DNA of 64,000 nucleotides, taken from contig NZ_LXSL01000011.1 of assembly GCF_001648355.1 (NCBI RefSeq), forward strand, positions 228,102 to 292,101, given 5' to 3'. Below are positions 36,061 through 44,649 of the stretch, one piece after another. This DNA is from Eikenella longinqua. GTDB lineage: Bacteria; Pseudomonadota; Gammaproteobacteria; Burkholderiales; Neisseriaceae. Positions within the stretch are counted from its first letter, which is position 1. Each line of letters opens with the position of its first letter. Under the pieces are notes generated by a model that searched no databases, had not been told where the DNA came from, and worked only from the letters and a program-made list of their open reading frames with translations. The translations under genes and the position numbers were made by a program.

Positions 36061-37290
36061 ATGACCGCATCCACCCAACCCCGCACCCCCTCCGGCGGCA
36101 ACACGCTCGCGCTTTCCGTGGTGGGCGCCCTGTTTTTCATGCTGGGCTTCATCACCTGCCTCAACGACGTCCTCATCCCGCACCTCAAAGCCATCTTCCA
36201 GCTCAACTACACTCAGGCCATGCTGGTGCAGTTTTGCTTCTTCACCGCCTATGCCGTGATGTCCTTCCCCATGAGCAAGCTGGTGGAAAAAATGGGCTAT
36301 AAGGCCGGCATCATCGGCGGCTTCCTGATTGCCGCGCTCGGCTGCCTGCTGTTTTACCCCGCCGCCGCCAGCGCGTCTTACCCCATCTTCTTGGGTGCGC
36401 TGTTTATCCTCGCTTCCGGCATCGTGCTGCTGCAAGTGGCGGGCAACCCCTACGTTACCCTGCTCGCGCCCCAGGGCAAAGAATCGGTGATGCTCACGCT
36501 GATTCAGGCCTTCAATTCGCTGGCCACCACCGTGGCCCCGCCCATCGGTGCCGCGCTGATTTTTGTGGATGCCGCCGCCAGCCAGGCCGAACGCATTTCC
36601 TCCGTGCAAATACCCTACTTGGGCTTGGCCGGGTTTATGGTGCTGCTCTCCGTGCTGATCGGGCTGATCAAGCTGCCCGATGCGCGCCAAATCGCCGCCG
36701 AGCAAACCGAGGCCGCGCACGACGGCAAAACCAGCGTGTGGCAATACAAACACATGGTGCTGGGCGCCATCGGCATTTTCTGCTACGTGGGCGCCGAAGT
36801 GGCCATCGGCTCGCTGATGGTGAACGTGTTAGAACACACCGCCGGCCTCACCCACGACCAGGCCGCAGGCTATCTCTCCATCTATTGGGGCGGCGCCATG
36901 GTGGGCCGCTTCATCGGCGCCGGCCTGATGAACAAAATCGCGCCCAACCGATACCTCGGCTTCAACGCCGCCATGGCCATCTTGCTGCTGCTGGCGGTGA
37001 TTGCCGCAGGCGGCGGCGCGCTCACGCAGTGGTCGCTCTTGCTGGTGGGCTTCTTCAACTCCATCATGTTCCCCACCATTTTCTCCTTGGGCACCAAAGG
37101 CCTGGGCAAATTCACCGGCACCGCCTCCGGCATCATTTCCACCGCCATCGTGGGCGGCGCGCTGGTGCCCGTGGCGCAGGGCTACATCATCGACCACGTC
37201 GGCCTGATGATTTCCTACCTCGTGCCCGCCGCCTGCTATGTGTATATCCTGTTTTTCGCGCTCAAAGGCTATAAGGCAGACGAAGCCTAA
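36061..37290 (+). CDS. gluP: Sugar MFS transporter (GluP/FucP family)
   Basis: 409 residues with 12 predicted membrane helices. The FucP-family beginning is GALFFMLGFITCLNDVLIPHLKAIF (about 22-46); typical sequences include LQVAGNPYVTLLAPQGKE and GASVIGGALVPVAQGY-like SGIISTAIVGGALVPVAQG near 345. Members import glucose, galactose or fucose with H+ or Na+. Position after pgi suggests glucose or galactose use. The AAGAGAACC before the ATG is a weak Shine-Dalgarno. Confidence 0.87.
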   Translation: MTASTQPRTPSGGNTLALSVVGALFFMLGFITCLNDVLIPHLKAIFQLNYTQAMLVQFCFFTAYAVMSFPMSKLVEKMGYKAGIIGGFLIAALGCLLFYPAAASASYPIFLGALFILASGIVLLQVAGNPYVTLLAPQGKESVMLTLIQAFNSLATTVAPPIGAALIFVDAAASQAERISSVQIPYLGLAGFMVLLSVLIGLIKLPDARQIAAEQTEAAHDGKTSVWQYKHMVLGAIGIFCYVGAEVAIGSLMVNVLEHTAGLTHDQAAGYLSIYWGGAMVGRFIGAGLMNKIAPNRYLGFNAAMAILLLLAVIAAGGGALTQWSLLLVGFFNSIMFPTIFSLGTKGLGKFTGTASGIISTAIVGGALVPVAQGYIIDHVGLMISYLVPAACYVYILFFALKGYKADEA

Positions 37291-37314
37291 GGCTTAGCCC
37301 GGCGGCAACGATAA

Positions 37315-37358
37315 AGGCTACCTGAAAATCCCCAACGGATTTTTCAGGTAGCCTTTTC
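37315..37358. terminator. DUS-pair terminator between gluP and ypjD
   Basis: AAAGGCTACCTGAAAATCC and GGATTTTTCAGGTAGCCTTTT with a short CCAAC loop, between convergent genes. Confidence 0.85.
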
Positions 37359-37369
37359 CACAGCCAAGC

Positions 37370-38182
37370 TCACACCCGATGCAGCAACACCTGCAACACA
37401 AACTTGCTGCCCACATAAGCCAGCATCAGGCACACAAAGCCCACCAAGCTCCACAGCGCCGCCGTGCGCCCGCGCCAGCGGCGGGTGCGGTGCAGCAGCA
37501 GGATGGCCGCATACACCAGCCAAGAAAGCGCCCCAAACACACTCTTATGCGTGAGCGAAAGCGGCTTGCCGAAAATCTCCGGCGAAAACAGCAATCCCCC
37601 GCCCACCGACACCGTGAGCAGCACAAAACCCGCCAACATGCTCTGAAACATCAGCTTTTCCAAGCTCAGCAGCGGCGGCAGAAACGACACCAGCGGCGAA
37701 ATACGGTGCGCGCGCAGGCGGCGGTTTAGCAGCAGAATCAGCAGCGAGAGCAATGCCGCCAAGCCAAACAAACTGTAGGAAAGCAGCGCCGAAGCCACAT
37801 GCAGCGCAAACGCCGGATTGCCCACCGCATAGCCCGCCCCCGGCTGCGGCCACAGCGCCGCCGCCAGCATAGAAAGCGCCGCCGCCGGATAAAGCAGCAG
37901 TTGCAGCCCCTTGAGCGAATAGAAAAAACTGCCGCACCAATACAAAAGCAGCGTGAGCCAAGTGAGCAGGCTCAGCGCATAGCCGATGCCGCTGGGAAAA
38001 CGCCCATCCAGCAGTGGCTGCCACACCGCCACCGCATGCGCCGGCAACGCCGCCGCCAACACCAGCAGCTCCGCCTTCAGCGGGTAATCCCCTCTCCCGC
38101 TTCGCCGCCCAAACCACCAGGCAAAGCCGCCCAGCCCGCCATACAGCAGCCCGAGCAACACAAACAATCCGGCCATTTTCAT
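37370..38182 (-). CDS. ypjD: Inner-membrane cytochrome c assembly-like protein YpjD (CcsA/HemX family)
   Basis: 270 residues with about 8 membrane helices. The C-terminal block FQSMLAGFVLLTVSVGGGLLF and LTHKSVFGALSWLVYAAILLLH has the His residues typical of CcsA/CcmC-like heme-handling proteins. The function of YpjD is not settled. It is divergent from ffh, the same pairing as in E. coli and many proteobacteria. Confidence 0.85.
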   Translation of the reverse strand: MKMAGLFVLLGLLYGGLGGFAWWFGRRSGRGDYPLKAELLVLAAALPAHAVAVWQPLLDGRFPSGIGYALSLLTWLTLLLYWCGSFFYSLKGLQLLLYPAAALSMLAAALWPQPGAGYAVGNPAFALHVASALLSYSLFGLAALLSLLILLLNRRLRAHRISPLVSFLPPLLSLEKLMFQSMLAGFVLLTVSVGGGLLFSPEIFGKPLSLTHKSVFGALSWLVYAAILLLHRTRRWRGRTAALWSLVGFVCLMLAYVGSKFVLQVLLHRV

Positions 38183-38242
38183 CCCGTCTCACGCGGCGGC
38201 GGCATTTGCCCAAACAGCAAAGCGCAAGCCGCGCACATAGTG

Positions 38243-38248
38243 TAAAAT
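38243..38248 (+). promoter_or_regulatory. Candidate -10 box of ffh
   Basis: TAAAAT in GTGTAAAATGCCGCG, 185 bases before ffh, in the 250-base divergent gap with ypjD. A DUS (about 38280) follows. Confidence 0.35.
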
Positions 38249-38432
38249 GCCGCGATTTTAGCAAACTTTGCGGCAGATAGCGGCTACCTGAAAAACACCG
38301 GCTGCAACGCAACGAAAGCAAGCAAAGCGAGTTTCTGTAAAACCAAACCCTGCCGCATCCCCAACCACCCCTTTTCTATCCGCCGGGCGGGCACACCAGC
38401 CAAGGCCGCGCCCGCCTGGCATAAGGAACCCT

Positions 38433-39794
38433 ATGTTAGACAACCTATCCAGCCGCCTCAGCCAGTGGGCCAAGAAAATGCGCGGCCAAGCGCGCCTCTC
38501 CGAAGACAACATCAAAGAAGCCCTGCGCGAAGTGCGCATGGCGCTCTTGGAAGCCGACGTGGCGCTGCCCGTGGTGAAAGACTTCATGGCCGGCGTGAAA
38601 GAACGCGCCGTCGGCCACGAAGTCATCGGCAGCCTCACCCCCGGCCAGGCTTTTATCGGCGTGGTAAACCAAGCCCTCACCGAGCTGATGGGCACGCAAA
38701 ACAGCAGCCTGAACCTGGCCGCCGTGCCGCCCGCCGTGGTGCTGATGGCCGGCCTGCAGGGCGCGGGTAAAACCACCACCGTGGGCAAGCTCGCCCGCCT
38801 GCTCAAAGAAAAGCAGCGCAAGAAAGTGCTGGTGGTGTCGGCTGACGTATACCGCCCCGCCGCCATCGAGCAGCTGCGCCTCTTGGCCGAACAAGTGGGC
38901 GTGGATTTATTCCCCTCCGACACTTCCCAGCAGCCCGTGGCCATCGCCCAGGCCGCGCTCGATTACGCCAAAAAGCATTTCTACGACGTGCTGATGGTCG
39001 ATACCGCCGGCCGATTGGCGGTAGACGAAGCCATGATGGCCGAAATCCAGGCGCTGCATGAAGCCGTAAACCCGGTGGAAACCCTGTTTGTGGTCGATGC
39101 CATGCTCGGCCAAGATGCCGTCAACACCGCTCAGGCCTTCAACGAAGCCCTGCCGCTCACCGGCGTGGTGCTCACCAAAATGGACGGCGACGCGCGCGGC
39201 GGCGCGGCACTTTCCGTGCGCCACGTTACCGGCAAGCCGATTAAATTCATCGGCACCGGCGAGAAAGTGGGCGGCATCGAGCCCTTCCACCCCGACCGCA
39301 TCGCCGGCCGCATCCTCGGCATGGGCGACGTGCTCACCCTGATTGAAGACGTGCAAAAAGGCATCGATCAGGAAGTGGCCGAGCGTATGGCCAAAAAGCT
39401 GCACAAAGGCAAAGGCTTCGACCTCAACGACTTCCGCGCCCAAATCCAGCAGATGCGCAATATGGGCGGCATCCAGTCGCTCATGTCCAAGCTGCCCGGC
39501 GAAATGGGGCAGCTCTCCGCGCAAATCCCCGAAGGCGAAGCCGAAAAAGCCATGGGCAAAGTGGAAGCCATCATCAATTCCATGACCCCGAAAGAGCGCG
39601 CCAACCCCGCCCTGCTCAAAGCCAGCCGCAAACGCCGCATTGCCGCCGGCTCGGGCACCAGCGTGCAGGAAGTGAACAAAATGCTCAAGCAGTTCGAGCA
39701 GTCGCAGAAAATGATGAAAATGTTCGGCGGCAAAGGCATGGGCAAACTCATGCGCATGGCGCAGGGCATGAAAGGCATGTTCCCCGGGCGCTAA
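38433..39794 (+). CDS. ffh: Signal recognition particle protein Ffh
   Basis: 453 residues. An N-domain (1-90), then the GTPase domain with GLQGAGKTTTVGKLA (P-loop, about 107-121), VDTAGRLAVDE, TKMDGDARGGAAL and GTGEKVGGIEPFHPDR. The C-terminal M-domain (about 300-453) ends rich in Met and Gly (FGGKGMGKLMRMAQGMKGM), binding signal peptides and 4.5S RNA. AAGGAACCCT precedes the ATG. Confidence 0.97.
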   Translation: MLDNLSSRLSQWAKKMRGQARLSEDNIKEALREVRMALLEADVALPVVKDFMAGVKERAVGHEVIGSLTPGQAFIGVVNQALTELMGTQNSSLNLAAVPPAVVLMAGLQGAGKTTTVGKLARLLKEKQRKKVLVVSADVYRPAAIEQLRLLAEQVGVDLFPSDTSQQPVAIAQAALDYAKKHFYDVLMVDTAGRLAVDEAMMAEIQALHEAVNPVETLFVVDAMLGQDAVNTAQAFNEALPLTGVVLTKMDGDARGGAALSVRHVTGKPIKFIGTGEKVGGIEPFHPDRIAGRILGMGDVLTLIEDVQKGIDQEVAERMAKKLHKGKGFDLNDFRAQIQQMRNMGGIQSLMSKLPGEMGQLSAQIPEGEAEKAMGKVEAIINSMTPKERANPALLKASRKRRIAAGSGTSVQEVNKMLKQFEQSQKMMKMFGGKGMGKLMRMAQGMKGMFPGR

Positions 39795-39814
39795 CACCCT
39801 TTAAGGAAGCAAAG

Positions 39815-39848
39815 AAAGGCTACCTGAAAATTTCAGGTAGCCTTTTCA
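39815..39848 (+). terminator. DUS-pair terminator after ffh
   Basis: AAAGGCTACCTGAAAATTTCAGGTAGCCTTTTC, tight hairpin with T-run. Confidence 0.85.
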
Positions 39849-39922
39849 CGTCTCATCATCCCAATCAATGAAATATAGCCATAACCCCGCCTGCACCACT
39901 TTCAGACAGACTCCCTCCAGCC

Positions 39923-39928
39923 TATAAT
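39923..39928 (+). promoter_or_regulatory. -10 box of the DUF3298 lipoprotein gene
   Basis: TATAAT in GCCTATAATCAGGC, 43 bases before the start, touching a DUS. Confidence 0.5.
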
Positions 39929-39971
39929 CAGGCTACCTGAAACCCTATCCGTTCATACAGAAAGAGCCATC

Positions 39972-40802
39972 ATGCGCACCCGCCTGCTTCCCCTCGCCGT
40001 CCTGCTGCTCGCCGCCTGCGGCCAGCCCTCCGGCCAACCCGATGCTGCCTCCGGCGCATCCTCTCCTGCCAGCCTTGCCCAGCCCGCAGCCACCTCTCCC
40101 GCGCTTGCCACCACATCCCACGATTTCTTCCGCCAAAAACGCTGCGTGCAAAAAGACGACTACTGCGCCGAAACCAGCCTCACCCTGCCCGACACCAGCC
40201 AAGCCTGGCTCGACCAGCTTCTCAAGCAAAAACTATACTTACGCTACTCCACCGAAAACATACTCATCCAAAACGACGAAGAATTGCGCCAAGCCTACCA
40301 GCAAATCCAAAACGATTTGTATGAAGGAGTACAATTTTATGCCGAAGAAAAATCCGCGCTCGGCCAATACAACAACCACACCGACCAAGTCCACTTCCTC
40401 TACCAGCGCGGCCACACCGCCGTATTCGAGGTTTCCCACGATGATTATACCGGCGGCGCACACAGCCAATATAGCAGCCAATACCTCATGGTCGATTTGA
40501 GCAAACAACAAGCCCTCAGCCTGCAAGACATCATCCGCCCCGGCCAGCAAAGCAAGCTGCAAGAACGCCTGAAAGAAGCATACGACCAATACCAGCAGCA
40601 ATGTAACTGCCTCACCGGCAAACCCGAGCTCACCGACAACTTCCTCTTCTCCGCCGACGGCATCGAATTCCGCTACCCGCCCTATGAAATTGCCGGCTTT
40701 GCCTACGGCGAAATCAATTTAGTGGTGTCTTGGAACTGGCTCGAAGACATCGTCAAACCCGAATACCTTTGGAAACCACCCCAGCCGTCTTCCAAACTGT
40801 AA
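39972..40802 (+). CDS. DUF3298/RsiV-like lipoprotein
   Basis: 276 residues. MRTRLLPLAVLLLAACGQ is a signal peptide with lipobox (LAAC). After a Ser/Ala/Pro-rich linker come regions resembling the PdaC/RsiV-like pair: VSHDDYTGGAHSQYSSQYLMVDLSK, quoted as DDYTGGAHSQYSSQ (about 157-170), and the final FRYPPYEIAGFAYGEI. Membrane-anchored in the periplasm. Function unknown; the fold occurs in lysozyme-sensing proteins such as RsiV. Confidence 0.75.
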   Translation: MRTRLLPLAVLLLAACGQPSGQPDAASGASSPASLAQPAATSPALATTSHDFFRQKRCVQKDDYCAETSLTLPDTSQAWLDQLLKQKLYLRYSTENILIQNDEELRQAYQQIQNDLYEGVQFYAEEKSALGQYNNHTDQVHFLYQRGHTAVFEVSHDDYTGGAHSQYSSQYLMVDLSKQQALSLQDIIRPGQQSKLQERLKEAYDQYQQQCNCLTGKPELTDNFLFSADGIEFRYPPYEIAGFAYGEINLVVSWNWLEDIVKPEYLWKPPQPSSKL

Positions 40803-40843
40803 GCCCGCAGCCGGCCGTTGCCGCCGCGCCGCTGCCGCACAAA

Positions 40844-40910
40844 GGCTACCTGAAACCAAAGTTTGATTTTTCAGGTAGCCTCCTCCCCGCCACAGGCTAC
40901 CTGAAAAATC
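40844..40910. repeat. Three DUS in alternating orientation
   Basis: AGGCTACCTGAAA (40844), TTTTTCAGGTAGCCT (40868) and AGGCTACCTGAAAAA (40893) make two alternative hairpins after the lipoprotein gene. One probably ends its transcript. Confidence 0.7.
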
Positions 40911-40955
40911 CCGTCAAACCATGTAACCGCCCGCCCCCGCCGCCGCACTTAGGGC

Positions 40956-40961
40956 TATAAT
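40956..40961 (+). promoter_or_regulatory. -10 box of the DUF3108 gene
   Basis: TATAAT in GGCTATAATGCCGCC, 78 bases before the start codon. Confidence 0.5.
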
Positions 40962-41038
40962 GCCGCCCCAAAGCCGCCGCCGCGCAGCCTAACCGAAACA
41001 CACCTTCCTTAGCCAACTGACTAACCAAAGGAAAGCCC

Positions 41039-41731
41039 ATGACCACCCTCCGCCTCACCGCCGTAGCCGCCCTCTTCGCTGCCGCCTTCGCCGCCACCCC
41101 CGCCGTGGCCGACACCCCCTTCCCGCAAAACGCCGAGCTGCACTACGTCGGCCCCTACGGCGTGCCCGCCGTGATGAACTTCAGCCAAAACGGCGGCCGC
41201 TACAGCGTCAGCGCCGACATCAACGTGCCCCTCTACAAAATGCGCTTTTCGTCCAACGGCAGCATCACCGGCAAACGCCTCCAGCCCGCCCGCTACAGCG
41301 ACACCCGCAAAGGCCGCCCCTACGCCGGCGCCACCTTCAACTACGGCGCCCAAACCATCACCTACGGCAAAACCGGCCAAACCGAAACCCAGCCCATCAG
41401 CGGCCCCACCTTCGACCTCTTCACCCTCGCCTGGCAGCTCGCCCTCAACAACGGCCAGCTCCCCGCCAACCTCCACATCACCAACGGCAAACGCGTCTAT
41501 CCCGTGCGCGGCATGACCCGCCTACCCCCCGCCCGCTACAACATCAACGGCGCCAGCATTCCCGTCAACCGCTTCCGCGTGCAGCGCGGCGACGACACCA
41601 TCGAATACGCCTTCGCCCCCGATTTTGCCAACATCCCCGCCCGCATCAAATACACCGACGACGGCAAAACCTACGAGCTCAAACTGCGCAGCGGCAAAAT
41701 CGACGGCCAACCCATCCAGCCGGCCAAATAA
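41039..41731 (+). CDS. Exported DUF3108-family protein
   Basis: 230 residues. Signal peptide MTTLRLTAVAALFAAAFAA, cleaved near AVA-D (about 23). The mature protein is beta-rich with repeated lines such as GVPAVMNFSQNGGRYSVSADIN and LYKMRFSSNGSITGKRL, quoted in part, and the ending YELKLRSGKIDG, like DUF3108 periplasmic proteins. Function unknown. AAAGGAAAGCCC precedes the ATG. Confidence 0.78.
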   Translation: MTTLRLTAVAALFAAAFAATPAVADTPFPQNAELHYVGPYGVPAVMNFSQNGGRYSVSADINVPLYKMRFSSNGSITGKRLQPARYSDTRKGRPYAGATFNYGAQTITYGKTGQTETQPISGPTFDLFTLAWQLALNNGQLPANLHITNGKRVYPVRGMTRLPPARYNINGASIPVNRFRVQRGDDTIEYAFAPDFANIPARIKYTDDGKTYELKLRSGKIDGQPIQPAK

Positions 41732-41802
41732 AGCCGCACTCAGGCTGCCCAAAATTCAACAGACAAGCTGCACCGCAGCCTGTCTGTTTCTTATCCACAA
41801 AT

Positions 41803-41845
41803 TTTCAGGTAGCCTTACCCGCATCCCAAAGGCTACCTGAAATCC
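41803..41845 (+). terminator. DUS-pair hairpin between the DUF3108 gene and rsmB
   Basis: ATTTTCAGGTAGCCTTACCC and AAAGGCTACCTGAAAT, loop about 12. Confidence 0.65.
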
Positions 41846-41858
41846 CAAACCACACCAA

Positions 41859-43121
41859 ATGACCCCCGCCCAACTCCTCCACACCAGCACCCTGCTCGGC
41901 CAAGTCCTCGGCTTCGAGCAGCCCGCCGACGCCCTCGTTTCCGCCTATTTCCGCAACCACAAAAAGCTCGGCCGCCAAGACCGGCACGAAATCGCCGAAA
42001 CCGTATTCGCCGCCCTGCGCCACCTGCAAAAAATCCAAAGCGCCCTGCCCGAGCCCGTGCGCCAGTCCCGCCGTGCCGCACTTGCCGCCCTTGTGCTCGG
42101 CCGCGGCCTCAGCATCTCCGCCCTCGCCGGCTGCACCGATGAAGACGAAGCCCAATTCCTCGGCAGCCTGAAAGCCCGCAAAACCGAGTTTGCCGCGCAG
42201 CTCAACACCGCCGCCGAACTGCCCGAATGGCTCATCGCCCAACTGCAAGCTCAAGGCTGGGGCAGCGAACGCATCCTCGCCTTCGGCCGCAGCATCTCCA
42301 CGCCCGCCCCGCTCGACTTGCGCGTGAACACCCTCAAAGCCAAGCGCGACAAAGTGCTCGCCCAACTGCAAGCCGAAGGCATCCGCTGCGAAGCCACACC
42401 TTATTCGCCGTGGGGCATCCGCCTGCACGACAAATCCGCCCTCATGCGCCACCCGCTCTTCCTCGACGGCAGCATCGAAGTGCAAGACGAAGGCAGCCAG
42501 CTGCTCGCCCGCCTCACCGGCGCGCGGCGCGGCGAAATCATCGTGGATTTCTGCGCCGGCGCCGGCGGCAAAACCCTCGCCCTGGGCGCCGCCATGAACA
42601 ACAGCGGCCGCCTCTACGCCTTCGACATCGCCGAAAAACGCCTCGCCAAACTCAAACCGCGCATGGTGCGCGCCGGCCTCACCAACATCAGCCCGCAGCG
42701 CATCGGCAGCGAAACCGACCCCCGCCTCGACCGCCTCACCGGCAAAGCCGACCGCGTGCTGGTGGACGCACCCTGCTCCGGGCTGGGCACGCTGCGTCGC
42801 AATCCCGATTTGAAATACCGCCAATCGCCCGAGCGCATTGCCGAGCTGGAAAAACAGCAGGCCGCCATCCTCGAAGCCGCCGCCCGCCTGGTGCGCCCCG
42901 GCGGCCGCCTGGTGTATGCCACCTGCAGCGTGCTCGCCGCCGAAAACGAAAGGCAGGCCGAACGCTTCGGCGCCGCCCACCCCGATTGGCGCTTGGAAAA
43001 CGCCGCCGAATTGCTGCCCGACTGCCCCGAACTGTTTTCAGGTAGCCCCTATCTCCAGCTCGATACCGCCGCCCACCGCACCGACGGCTTCTTCGCCGCC
43101 GTGTGGGCGCGCCCCGAATAA
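41859..43121 (+). CDS. rsmB: RsmB/NOP2-type 16S rRNA m5C methyltransferase
   Basis: 420 residues. SAM-binding VDFCAGAGGKTLALGA (about 228-243), VDAPCSGLGTLRRNPDLK with a catalytic Cys (about 306) and VYATCSVLAAEN with the second Cys (about 355), the two-Cys mechanism of this family. N-terminal part (1-150) is helical and NusB-like in position but shorter than in E. coli RsmB, so another NOP2-family substrate remains possible. A DUS inside (43037-43048) encodes FSGS. Confidence 0.82.
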   Translation: MTPAQLLHTSTLLGQVLGFEQPADALVSAYFRNHKKLGRQDRHEIAETVFAALRHLQKIQSALPEPVRQSRRAALAALVLGRGLSISALAGCTDEDEAQFLGSLKARKTEFAAQLNTAAELPEWLIAQLQAQGWGSERILAFGRSISTPAPLDLRVNTLKAKRDKVLAQLQAEGIRCEATPYSPWGIRLHDKSALMRHPLFLDGSIEVQDEGSQLLARLTGARRGEIIVDFCAGAGGKTLALGAAMNNSGRLYAFDIAEKRLAKLKPRMVRAGLTNISPQRIGSETDPRLDRLTGKADRVLVDAPCSGLGTLRRNPDLKYRQSPERIAELEKQQAAILEAAARLVRPGGRLVYATCSVLAAENERQAERFGAAHPDWRLENAAELLPDCPELFSGSPYLQLDTAAHRTDGFFAAVWARPE

Positions 43122-43147
43122 AGCTGATTAAGCCGCCGCAAATCCGC

Positions 43148-43153
43148 TATAAT
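43148..43153 (+). promoter_or_regulatory. -10 box of grxD
   Basis: TATAAT in CGCTATAATGCCCGCCG, 78 bases before the ATG. Confidence 0.5.
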
Positions 43154-43230
43154 GCCCGCCGTTTCAACCGGCCGTTTGCAGTTCGGCATACACATTATTT
43201 TTATCCCGATTTAATCCCAAAAGGAAAACC

Positions 43231-43551
43231 ATGAGCATTCAAGAAGAAATCAAACAAATCGTGAGCGGCAACCGCGTGGTGCTGTTTATGAAAGGCACCA
43301 AGCAATTCCCGCAATGCGGCTTCTCCTCCCGCGCCGTGCAAATCCTGCAAGCCGCCGGCTGCAACGACTTCCTCACCGTCAACGTATTGGAAAATCCCGA
43401 AATCCGCCAAGGCATCAAAGAATATGCCGATTGGCCCACCATTCCGCAGCTGTATATAAACGGCGAATTCGTGGGCGGCTCCGACATCATGATGGAAATG
43501 TACGAAGCCGGCGAGCTGCAAGCCTTGCTGCAAGCCTTGCTGCAAGCCTAA
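43231..43551 (+). CDS. grxD: Monothiol glutaredoxin (Grx4 type)
   Basis: 106 residues. KGTKQFPQCGFSSRAVQIL holds the monothiol CGFS site (Cys about 30). WPTIPQLYINGEFVGGSDI (about 68-86) is the glutathione-binding segment. It carries or transfers 2Fe-2S clusters. The C-terminus is a repeat, LQALLQALLQA, from a 12-base tandem repeat CTGCAAGCCTTG. AAAGGAAAACC precedes the ATG. Confidence 0.95.
   Translation: MSIQEEIKQIVSGNRVVLFMKGTKQFPQCGFSSRAVQILQAAGCNDFLTVNVLENPEIRQGIKEYADWPTIPQLYINGEFVGGSDIMMEMYEAGELQALLQALLQA
43515..43550 (+). repeat. 12-bp tandem repeat at the 3' end of grxD
   Basis: CTGCAAGCCTTG occurs twice in tandem followed by CTGCAAGCC, encoding LQAL repeats just before the stop. 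Confidence 0.85.
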
Positions 43552-43573
43552 GCGCCGTTTCCCGAAAACAAAC

Positions 43574-43620
43574 CAGCCCGCCGCAGCGCATAAAAAAGCC
43601 GTGGCGGGCTGATTATTTTC
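43574..43620 (+). terminator. Terminator after grxD
   Basis: CAGCCCGCC ... GGCGGGCTG with a 20-base loop, then ATTATTTTCTT. Confidence 0.75.
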
Positions 43621-43643
43621 TTCCATAAAAAAGCCATATTCCG

Positions 43644-43649
43644 TATAAT
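43644..43649 (+). promoter_or_regulatory. -10 box of the H-NS-like gene
   Basis: TATAAT in CCGTATAATCGGCCG, 44 bases before the ATG. Confidence 0.5.
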
Positions 43650-43692
43650 CGGCCGCACATTTGTTCCAACAACCTTCAGCAAAGGAAAAATC

Positions 43693-43986
43693 ATGGCAAG
43701 CCGTGAAACCCTCGATCAACTTTTAGAACAGAAAAAAGCCTTGGAAGACCGCATCCAGCGCCGCCTGGCTTCCGAGAAGAAGAAAAAAGTCAACCAAATC
43801 GTTTCCCTGATGCAAACCTTCGATATCAGCCTGAGCGATGTAGAAGCTGGCCTGAAAGAAAAGCAGAGCCGCCCGCAATACCGCAACCCGCAAACCGGCG
43901 CCACTTGGGGCGGCGTGGGCAAACGGCCGAAATGGATTGTGGAAGCCCAGGAAAAGGGCATCGACATCAAGAAATTCCTAGTGTAA
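43693..43986 (+). CDS. H-NS histone-family DNA-binding protein
   Basis: 97 residues. An N-terminal coiled coil (about 5-50, LDQLLEQKKALEDRIQRR) for oligomerisation and a C-terminal DNA-binding loop TWGGVGKRPKWIVEA (about 71-85), the TWxGxGxxPxWI signature. It is a short nucleoid protein of the neisserial H-NS type and may silence AT-rich DNA. AAAGGAAAAATC precedes the ATG. Confidence 0.9.
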   Translation: MASRETLDQLLEQKKALEDRIQRRLASEKKKKVNQIVSLMQTFDISLSDVEAGLKEKQSRPQYRNPQTGATWGGVGKRPKWIVEAQEKGIDIKKFLV

Positions 43987-44007
43987 TCCGGAGCATCCTA
44001 TCCGCAA

Positions 44008-44053
44008 AAGGCTACCTGAAAAATCAAAGCAATTATTTTCAGGTAGCCTTTTT
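44008..44053 (+). terminator. DUS-pair terminator after the H-NS-like gene
   Basis: AAAAGGCTACCTGAAAAATC and ATTATTTTCAGGTAGCCTTTTT, loop about 8. Confidence 0.8.
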
Positions 44054-44089
44054 CCAGCAATCTTCACCTCATCACCCCATCAAACACCT

Positions 44090-44557
44090 ATGCTGAAACA
44101 CACCATCGATTTCCCCCTTATCGGCCAATTAACCATGCAAGGGCAGCGCAAAATTTGGGAAGGCCGATGGGGGATACCCGAATTGGGGCAAGATGATTTT
44201 AATGTGATCATTTATGGCGAATTAAACGGCCCAACGGCAGCCCAGCAAAATGTGTTGCAGAATTTTTACCAAAACCGCAATGAAATGTCGGGCCGGATAT
44301 GCGATGAATTGGCAGCCTATTTGAACAGCGGCGAGTGGGATATGCCCGATTTGCCCGAAATCACTGCCGCAAACATATGGCAATTCCTCAACCCCGAAAC
44401 CATCATGCTGGACAACCCAAACGATAAACGCAGCTATTACGGCAACGGCACCGATATGCTGCTGTCGATAGGCTGGCTGATCGGCGGCTTAGAAGATTGC
44501 GGCATTCAAATTTATTTAAAAAACGGTACCGAATTCGACGGCATCGGCAGCGAATAA
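44090..44557 (+). CDS. Hypothetical protein, possibly DUF6985-like
   Basis: 155 residues. Soluble, acidic, Trp-rich (IWEGRWGIPEL, WDMPDLPEITAANIWQFLNPE). The end GIQIYLKNGTEFDGIGSE resembles DUF6985-type proteins, found among orphan or immunity-like genes; I cannot assign a function. It is clearly AT-richer than its neighbours and lacks a good Shine-Dalgarno, suggesting transfer. It stands directly after the H-NS-like gene's terminator. Confidence 0.55.
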   Translation: MLKHTIDFPLIGQLTMQGQRKIWEGRWGIPELGQDDFNVIIYGELNGPTAAQQNVLQNFYQNRNEMSGRICDELAAYLNSGEWDMPDLPEITAANIWQFLNPETIMLDNPNDKRSYYGNGTDMLLSIGWLIGGLEDCGIQIYLKNGTEFDGIGSE

Positions 44558-44649
44558 TTTTCAGGTAGCCTCTTTCCCGCCTGCTTTGGCAACAAAATTG
44601 CTGCCATTCGGCATTTCCCCCGCAACGTTTCACCCATAAGGATTCCCGC

